Source: Lysobacterales bacterium
GTDB taxonomy: Bacteria > Pseudomonadota > Gammaproteobacteria > Xanthomonadales > Rhodanobacteraceae
Length of the DNA stretch: 64,000 nucleotides
Assembly: GCA_014338185.1 (NCBI GenBank)
Contig: QUBV01000006.1
Location: 1-64,000 of the forward strand
Direction: 5' to 3'
The notes beneath the pieces were generated by a model. The model was not told the origin of the DNA. It was given only the letters and a program-made list of their open reading frames with translations, and did no database searches. Positions within the stretch are counted from its first letter, which is position 1. Every line of letters starts with the position of its first letter. The position numbers and the translations under genes were made by a program. Shown here piece by piece: positions 59,301-64,000 of this stretch.

Positions 59301-59878
59301 AGCAGGCGCAGCGCAAAACCTACCTCGACGCCCAGCTCACCGACCTGGCCACCGCGCTGGAAACCCTCGAAGGCGCAATCCGCAAGATCGACAAGGAGAC
59401 GCGCGCGCGCTTCCGTGAGACCTTCGATCGCGTCAACGCCGGCGTGCAGGAACTGTTCCCGCGCCTGTTCGGCGGCGGCCATGCCTACCTGGAGCTCACC
59501 GGCGAGGACCTGCTCACGACCGGCGTGTCGATCATGGCGCGGCCACCGGGCAAGCGCGTGACCTCGATTTCGCTGCTGTCGGGTGGCGAGAAGGCGATGA
59601 CCGCGGTCGCGCTGGTGTTCGCGATCTTCCGGCTCAATCCCGCGCCGTTCTGCCTGCTCGACGAGGTTGATGCGCCGCTGGACGAGGCCAACGTCGGGCG
59701 TTTCTCGGCCATGGTCCGGGAGATGAGCGAGCACGTGCAGTTCATCTTCGTCACCCACAACAAGGGCACGATGGAGGCGGCGCGGCAACTGTGCGGCGTG
59801 ACCATGCGCGAACCGGGCGTGTCGCGGCTGGTGCAGGTGGATCTCGAGGAAGCCGCTAAACTGGCCGGAGCGGCGTAG
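56381..59878 (+). CDS. smc: Chromosome segregation protein SMC
   Basis: An 1165-residue condensin ATPase. The N-terminal head has Walker A GPNGCGKSN (31-39) and the R-loop region. Long coiled coils run about 165-500 and 660-1000 and flank the hinge (about 510-640, LGAALQVEPGWERAVESVLDGWL). The C-terminal head has the ABC signature LLSGGEKAMTAVAL (about 1064-1077) and Walker B PFCLLDEVDAPLDEAN (about 1088-1103). Together with ScpA and ScpB encoded just upstream on the other strand it forms the bacterial condensin. No frameshift despite the length. zipA follows after 23 bases. Confidence 0.97.
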   Translation: MRLTTIKLAGFKSFVDPTALHLPTNMTGVVGPNGCGKSNIIDAIRWVMGESAASRLRGDALTDVIFSGSSGRKPVGSAMVELLFDNSDGAIAGEYAGYNEISVKRVVSRDGQSQYFLNGVRCRRRDITDIFLGTGLGPRSYSIIEQGMISEIVEADPEQLRNHLEEAAGISRYKERRKETESRIKATRENLDRVRDVRDEVDKQLEHLKRQARTAERWQQLKAEQARKEAEVKALELRAAQAELEVQAGAVRKAELAIEERLAQQRHTELALEQGRESHAAAAAQVNQVQAQVYQVGSEIARIEQQIQHRKQLAEQLERARSETERAHAELTRHVELDQQRHGEAAGELAAAEPRSQQLRDAAAAAAEALRAAEARLAQWQGQWDEHAQSTSAAGQAAEVERTRLNYLDQQTLAGEQRRGALEAERNATQMDELEQALARLEGEHDSLREQVAHLTDALDERRRAAEGALEAERAAQAALSAQRSELEGLRGRLASLEALQHAALGEDGAGRDWLEAVGIGDARRLGAALQVEPGWERAVESVLDGWLDAVLLDAPLDHADALASLSGADLVLMASGEGGAPAADSLAARVQGPAAARALLARVRTCESLAAAQAQAAQLAPGESLVTPAGEWFGHGFVRVQRGAGAQVGVLAREREIREASARLSELEEAIRLQGEAMVVGKQQRVDAEHAREDAQRELYTTHRRLAEVAGQLQSQRGRIDSASERQRRIAQELDEVIGALDAGREQAREARGRLEQAIEHMSGLERRRHDLDGERRSLLEAREEARMNAREASDAAHELALSIESRRTTVAALQESLSRMQDQLAQLQARREEVALQLASSSDPLPGLEDERQVQLNQRLLVDRQMVEARQRLQEQDAELRRLEQERHQFEQTLTEQREALAQLRLREQEHRLRAQVLAGAISDAGFEFAQLIDSVPADAAVDRWQAEVAELEQKIRRLEPVNLAAISEYEEQAQRKTYLDAQLTDLATALETLEGAIRKIDKETRARFRETFDRVNAGVQELFPRLFGGGHAYLELTGEDLLTTGVSIMARPPGKRVTSISLLSGGEKAMTAVALVFAIFRLNPAPFCLLDEVDAPLDEANVGRFSAMVREMSEHVQFIFVTHNKGTMEAARQLCGVTMREPGVSRLVQVDLEEAAKLAGAA

Positions 59879-59901
59879 GCCGTACCGGTGGAGTCATCGA
59901 C

Positions 59902-60627
59902 ATGACGTGGAACCCCGCAGTCGGCATCCCGCTGTTCCTCGCGGGCGTTGTCGTGCTCGTGCTCATCTACGTGTTCGGCCGGCCGCGGCGGCCGCAACAG
60001 GGCGAGCGCCGGCCCGCACGCACGACCGAACGCGACGAGCGCATCGAGCCCACACTCGGCGAGGGCCTGGCCGGCCTCGAACCGACCCAGGGCGAGCTGG
60101 ATGTGTCGGTGGACGAACCCGCACCCGGCACCGTCGCCGCGGCACCGATGCGCTCGCCGGTGGGCGTGCGGCCCGACCAGCCCATCCAGCGCATCGTGAC
60201 GCTGTTCATCGCCGCGCGCGCGGGCGATGCGCTCAGCGGTGCGGATATCGTGGTGGCTGCCGAGAAGGCCGGGCTGGAGTTCGGTGACATGGGCATCTTC
60301 CACCGGCTCGCGCTGGGCAAGAAGGCCGATGGACCGATCTTCAGCATGGCCAACATGGTCAAGCCCGGCAATTTCGACATGGCCCGGCTCGATGAGGTGC
60401 ACACGCCCGGCATCACGCTGTTCATGACACTGCCGGGGCCGCTGCCCGCACTGGACGCATGGGAGATGATGCTGCCGACCGCGCAGCGGCTGGCCGAACT
60501 GCTGGGCGCGCAGGTTCTCGATGAGGACCGCAACGCACTCGGCCGCCAGCGCATCGCGCATGTGCGCGACGAACTGCGCGCGTGGGACCGCGAGCAGGAA
60601 CGTGCGCGCGCGCGCGCGGGCTACTGA
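59902..60627 (+). CDS. zipA: Cell division protein ZipA
   Basis: A 241-residue protein that tethers FtsZ to the inner membrane. An N-terminal membrane helix (about 7-26, IPLFLAGVVVLVLIYVFG) is followed by a charged linker (about 27-95, short compared with E. coli) and the C-terminal FtsZ-binding domain (QRIVTLFIAARAGDALSGADIV, MGIFHRL, PIFSMANMVKPGNFD, GITLFMTLPGP). smc-zipA is the normal order, but the expected ligA does not follow; recX does, after ten bases. Confidence 0.93.
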   Translation: MTWNPAVGIPLFLAGVVVLVLIYVFGRPRRPQQGERRPARTTERDERIEPTLGEGLAGLEPTQGELDVSVDEPAPGTVAAAPMRSPVGVRPDQPIQRIVTLFIAARAGDALSGADIVVAAEKAGLEFGDMGIFHRLALGKKADGPIFSMANMVKPGNFDMARLDEVHTPGITLFMTLPGPLPALDAWEMMLPTAQRLAELLGAQVLDEDRNALGRQRIAHVRDELRAWDREQERARARAGY

Positions 60628-60637
60628 GGCACGTGGC

Positions 60638-61153
60638 ATGAAGCCGCAGCAGGGCAAGTCGGCGCGACCACGCACGACCCGCCCGGCCCGGCCGGACGGC
60701 GGCTATGCCGACGCGCTGGGCATGCTCGCGCGGCGCGAGCATTCGGCGCAGGAACTGGCCAGCCGCCTCGCGCGGCGCGGCCATGCCCCGGACGAGGCCG
60801 ATGCGGCGATCGCGCGGCTGCGCGAGCAGCACTACCAGAGCGATGCGCGCTTTGCGCAGGCGCTGGCGCGGCATCGCGCGGGCCAGGGCTACGGTCCCCT
60901 GCGCATCCGCGCCGAACTCAAGTCGCACGGCATCGGCGCCGCCACGATCGCGAGCGCGCTGGCGCAACTCGAGGTCGATTGGCGGGAGGTCGCGGCGGCG
61001 CAGCTGCGCCGGCATGCCGCCGGCAAGCCGGCCACCGGTACCGCCGCGCAGGCGCGCCTGGCGGCCTTTCTCTTGCGCCGCGGCTTCGATGCGGCGACAG
61101 TACGCGCCCTCACGCGTGCCCAATGGGCTGATCCGGACGGGGAGTCGGATTGA
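60638..61153 (+). CDS. recX: Regulatory protein RecX
   Basis: A 171-residue helical protein of three tandem three-helix repeats. Recognisable are YADALGMLARREHSAQELASRLARRGH, YQSDARFAQALARHRAGQGYGPLRIRAEL and LAAFLLRRGFDAATVRAL. RecX inhibits RecA filament growth. It usually follows recA; here it follows zipA with ten bases between, and recA is not in the window. The basic N-terminus (MKPQQGKSARPRTTRPARP) may bind DNA. The ATG at 60638 is supported by position after the zipA stop. Confidence 0.92.
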   Translation: MKPQQGKSARPRTTRPARPDGGYADALGMLARREHSAQELASRLARRGHAPDEADAAIARLREQHYQSDARFAQALARHRAGQGYGPLRIRAELKSHGIGAATIASALAQLEVDWREVAAAQLRRHAAGKPATGTAAQARLAAFLLRRGFDAATVRALTRAQWADPDGESD

Positions 61154-61224
61154 TCCCGCGCCGCCGGGCACCCTCCTTGTCGTGCCCATCATCACCGCCA
61201 CCCCAGTCCTGATTCCCGCTGCAG

Positions 61225-63855
61225 ATGAAAACCGCCGAAATCCGCTCCGCCTTCCTCGAGTTCTTCCGCAGCAAGGGGCACACCATCGTGCCATCGAGCT
61301 CGCTGGTGCCGGCCAACGATCCGACCCTGCTGTTCACCAACTCGGGGATGGTGCAGTTCAAGAACGTGTTCCTCGGCAGCGAAAAGCTCAAGTTCGTGCG
61401 TGCCGCCGACGTGCAGCGCTGCCTGCGCGCGGGTGGCAAGCACAACGACCTGGACTCGGTCGGCTACACCGCGCGCCACCACACCTTCTTCGAGATGCTC
61501 GGCAACTGGTCCTTCGGCGACTATTTCAAGCGCGAGGCGATCGAGTGGGCGTGGGAGTTCCTCACCGGGGTGCTCAAGCTCGACGGGCAGCGCCTGTGGG
61601 TCACGGTGTATCACACCGATGACGAGGCCTGGCGGATCTGGAACGAGGTGATCGGTGTGCCGGCGCAGCGCATCGTCCGCATCGGCGACAACAAGGGCGC
61701 GCCGTTTGCCTCGGACAATTTCTGGCAGATGGCCGACACCGGCCCGTGCGGGCCGTGCACCGAGATCTTCTACGACCATGGCCCCGGCGTGGCCGGTGGC
61801 CCGCCCGGCTCGCCCGACGAGGATGGCGATCGCTACATCGAGATCTGGAACCTCGTGTTCATGCAGTTCGATCGCGCCGCCGACGGCACGCTCAGTCTCT
61901 TGCCGGCACCGTGCGTGGACACGGGCATGGGCCTGGAGCGCCTCGCAGCGGTGCTGCAGCACGTGCATTCCAACTACGAGATCGACCTGTTCCAGCACCT
62001 CGTCGGCGAGGCCGCGCGCCTCACCGGCACGCGCGACCTGGCCGACAAGTCGCTGCGCGTGATCGCCGACCACATCCGCGCTTGCGCATTCCTCATGGTC
62101 GACGGCGTGCTGCCGTCCAACGAGGGGCGCGGCTACGTGCTGCGCCGGATCATCCGCCGCGCGCTGCGCCATGGCTGGATGCTCGGCCAGAAGCAACCCT
62201 TCTTCCACGCGATGGTGCCGGCGCTGGTGGCCGTGATGGGCGAGGCCTATCCCGAGCTGCCGGCGCGGCGCGAACTGGTGGAGCGTGCGCTCAAGGCCGA
62301 GGAGGAGCGTTTCGGCGAGACGCTGGAACAGGGCATGAAGGTGTTCGAGGAAGTGGCGGCCAAGGCTTCCGGCACGATCCCGGGCGAGGCCGCCTTCCGG
62401 CTCTACGACACCTATGGTTTTCCGGTCGACCTCACCGCCGACATCGCACGTGAACGTGCACTCACGGTGGACATGGCCGGATTCGCCGCGGCGATGGAGC
62501 AGCAGCGCGAACGCGCGCGTGCGGCCAGCCATTTCGACAGCAAGGCCAGCCTGCCCGCGGAGCTGGCCAGCGCCCTCGCGCCGACGCGTTTCCTCGGCTA
62601 CCAGACGCTGTCGGCGAGCGCGGTGACGGTACTCGCGATCGTGCGCGACGGGCGCGGCGTGGATGCATTGGCCGATGGCGAACAGGGCCTGGTGATCCTC
62701 GACCGCACGCCGTTCTACGCCGAATCGGGCGGCCAGGTCGGCGACACCGGCACGCTGTCCGGACCCGACGGCCGGTTCGAGGTGATCGACACGATCAAGC
62801 TCGGCGGCGTGTTCCATGTGCACAACGGCAGCTGGCATGGCGCGGCGCTGCGTGTCGGCGCCCAGCTTGATGCGCAGGTGGATGCGGCGCGGCGCCAGGC
62901 GATCGTGCTCAACCACTCGGCCACCCACCTGCTGCATGCCGCGTTGCGCCAGGTGCTGGGCAGCCACGTACAGCAGAAGGGCTCGCTGGTGGCGCCCGAT
63001 CGCCTGCGCTTCGACTTCGCCCATTTCCAGCCGGTCGGCGCCGACGAACTGCGCCGCATCGAGGACCTGGTCAATGCGCAGGTGCGGCGCAACGCGCCCG
63101 CCGAGGTGCACGAGATGGCCTACCAGGCCGCGCTCGACTTTGGCGCGATCGCGCTGTTCGGCGAGAAGTATGGCGATGAGGTGCGGGTGCTCAGGATGGG
63201 GGACTTTTCCACCGAGTTGTGCGGGGGTACCCACGTTGCGCGCACCGGCGACATCGGCCTGTTCAAGATCGTCGCCGAAAGCGGCGTCGCCGCGGGCGTG
63301 CGCCGGATCGAGGCCGTGACCGGGGCCGGTGCGCTCGCCCACGTCGCGGCCGAGGAGGCGCGGCTGGCCGCGATCGGGGCCTTGCTGTCGGGCACTGGCG
63401 ATGCGGTGGTCGACAAGCTGCGGCAAGTGTTCGAACGCCAGAAGAAGCTCGAGCGCGAGCTGGAGTCGCTCAAGGCCAGGGCCGCCAGCGCGGCGATCCA
63501 CGAACTGGCCGCGGCGGCGATCCGCATCGGTCCGGTGGCGGTGGTCGCCGCGCGCGTGGATGGGCTGGATGCGAAGGCCTTGCGTGAGGGCGTGGACCTG
63601 CTCAAGCACAGGCTCGCCGACTGCGTGGTGTTGCTGGCCGCGGGTGCCGATGGCAAGGCGGCACTGATCGGGGGCGTGCAGGGCGCGGCCTTGGGCAAGG
63701 TCAAGGCCGGCGAGGTGGTCGCCCACGTGGCGGCGCGGATCGAGGGCAAGGGCGGCGGGCGCGCCGATCTCGCCCAGGGCGGCGGGGTCGATTCGCCGAC
63801 GCTGGATGCGGCGCTGGCGGCACTGCCGGCGTGGCTGGAAACCAAATTGATGTAA
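61225..63855 (+). CDS. alaS: Alanyl-tRNA synthetase
   Basis: An 876-residue class II synthetase. The aminoacylation domain starts [23 protein letters not shown] and includes [29 protein letters not shown] and [12 protein letters not shown]. The editing domain has the zinc motifs [15 protein letters not shown] (HxxxH) and [15 protein letters not shown] (Cys-x3-His), which remove Ser and Gly from tRNA-Ala. The C-terminal oligomerisation domain ends [14 protein letters not shown]. recX-alaS is the usual order, and csrA normally follows. Confidence 0.97.
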   Translation: MKTAEIRSAFLEFFRSKGHTIVPSSSLVPANDPTLLFTNSGMVQFKNVFLGSEKLKFVRAADVQRCLRAGGKHNDLDSVGYTARHHTFFEMLGNWSFGDYFKREAIEWAWEFLTGVLKLDGQRLWVTVYHTDDEAWRIWNEVIGVPAQRIVRIGDNKGAPFASDNFWQMADTGPCGPCTEIFYDHGPGVAGGPPGSPDEDGDRYIEIWNLVFMQFDRAADGTLSLLPAPCVDTGMGLERLAAVLQHVHSNYEIDLFQHLVGEAARLTGTRDLADKSLRVIADHIRACAFLMVDGVLPSNEGRGYVLRRIIRRALRHGWMLGQKQPFFHAMVPALVAVMGEAYPELPARRELVERALKAEEERFGETLEQGMKVFEEVAAKASGTIPGEAAFRLYDTYGFPVDLTADIARERALTVDMAGFAAAMEQQRERARAASHFDSKASLPAELASALAPTRFLGYQTLSASAVTVLAIVRDGRGVDALADGEQGLVILDRTPFYAESGGQVGDTGTLSGPDGRFEVIDTIKLGGVFHVHNGSWHGAALRVGAQLDAQVDAARRQAIVLNHSATHLLHAALRQVLGSHVQQKGSLVAPDRLRFDFAHFQPVGADELRRIEDLVNAQVRRNAPAEVHEMAYQAALDFGAIALFGEKYGDEVRVLRMGDFSTELCGGTHVARTGDIGLFKIVAESGVAAGVRRIEAVTGAGALAHVAAEEARLAAIGALLSGTGDAVVDKLRQVFERQKKLERELESLKARAASAAIHELAAAAIRIGPVAVVAARVDGLDAKALREGVDLLKHRLADCVVLLAAGADGKAALIGGVQGAALGKVKAGEVVAHVAARIEGKGGGRADLAQGGGVDSPTLDAALAALPAWLETKLM

Positions 63856-63882
63856 GCACGCGCCAGGCATGTGTTGCGTTCA

Positions 63883-63911
63883 TTGCGTGCCAGAATTGCG
63901 TTGGTTAGTAT
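63883..63911 (+). promoter_or_regulatory. Promoter downstream of alaS (expected to serve csrA)
   Basis: -35 TTGCGT (63883-63888), 17-base spacer, -10 TAGTAT (63906-63911). A second TTGCGT lies nine bases upstream. It points out of the window. Confidence 0.6.
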
Positions 63912-63964
63912 CGCCAAGCCCGTGTCGGTACTTGAGGCGAGTGTCGCCCGGGCAATGGAAAAGA

Positions 63965-63979
63965 GGACGTTGAACGTCC
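63965..63979 (+). promoter_or_regulatory. Small hairpin in the predicted csrA leader
   Basis: GGACGT/ACGTCC form a 6-bp stem with a TGA loop, about 50 bases after the predicted RNA start. A GGA, the core of CsrA-binding sites, is at the foot of the stem. A role in autoregulation is speculative. Confidence 0.35.
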
Positions 63980-64000
63980 CCTGGACACCGGGTCGGCCCG

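Larger units (their letters stand above)
63856..64000. other. Region downstream of alaS, probable csrA promoter region
   Basis: The last 145 bases hold no gene start. They contain a good promoter and a small hairpin. In gammaproteobacteria the gene after alaS is csrA, so this is probably its upstream region; the gene itself lies beyond the window. Confidence 0.5.

Overview
The window is one continuous, gene-dense, high-GC stretch of bacterial chromosome. It carries almost entirely housekeeping genes in operons with ATGA/GTGA stop-start overlaps. The gene content points to a gammaproteobacterium of the Lysobacterales (Xanthomonadales), probably Rhodanobacteraceae. The strongest indicator is the arginine cluster, which has the Xanthomonas-type acetylated route: acetylornithine transcarbamylase, acetylcitrulline deacetylase and a fused NAG kinase/NAG synthase. 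Supporting context is nlpD-rpoS, yceF/yceD-rpmF-fabHDG-acpP-fabF, mltG-tmk-holB-pilZ, and sdhAF4-sdhCDAB-sdhE-ygfX beside ygfZ. I saw no tRNA, rRNA, CRISPR array, IS element or prophage. The genus is an inference.

Layout. 0-5 kb: the end of nlpD, rpoS, a Mth938-like gene, yhbY, and rlmE-ftsH. 5-10 kb: an accessory block placed between ftsH and folP, with three tandem paralogous small secreted proteins and a secreted S8 protease. 10-16 kb: folP, a large CadC-like regulator with a TPR region, a divergent MgtE, a glycine-zipper lipoprotein and a SleB-type hydrolase. 16-21.4 kb: ygfZ facing the complete succinate dehydrogenase operon with two assembly factors and ygfX. 21.5-28.4 kb: the yceF pair facing yceD-rpmF-fabHDG-acpP-fabF, with no plsX. 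28.4-37.6 kb: pabB, an 1180-residue secreted multidomain protein on the opposite strand, then mltG-tmk-holB-pilZ-panE. 37.6-40.2 kb: cysS-sufE and a second glycine-zipper protein. 40.2-47.6 kb: the argF'-argG-argE-argBA-argC-argH operon. 47.7-52.2 kb: a PIG-L deacetylase, an unknown small gene, an EamA transporter, a pabC-like aminotransferase and a CsgG-like protein. 52.2-60.6 kb: scpA-scpB-rluB facing yciI-bolA-smc-zipA. 60.6-64 kb: recX-alaS and the promoter region expected to serve csrA.

How the genes work together. The arg operon covers acetylation through argininosuccinate lyase, apart from the acetylornithine aminotransferase and carbamoyl-phosphate synthase. The sdh block holds all four subunits plus the flavinylation and assembly factors. 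The fab block carries initiation, elongation and carrier protein for fatty acid synthesis. ScpA, ScpB and Smc are the three condensin parts, encoded divergently within 5.5 kb.

Two signals stand out. Upstream of argF' there is a promoter, a 39-codon leader ORF with clustered Arg codons, a 7-bp antiterminator pairing that includes the leader stop codon, and a perfect 10-bp-stem terminator. Together these have the form of an arginine-responsive transcription attenuator. Separately, three otherwise unrelated secreted proteins end in the same short motif, D-x-I-[FH]-[KA]-[DN]-[SG]-F-[DE], which looks like an uncharacterised C-terminal signal of the export or surface machinery.
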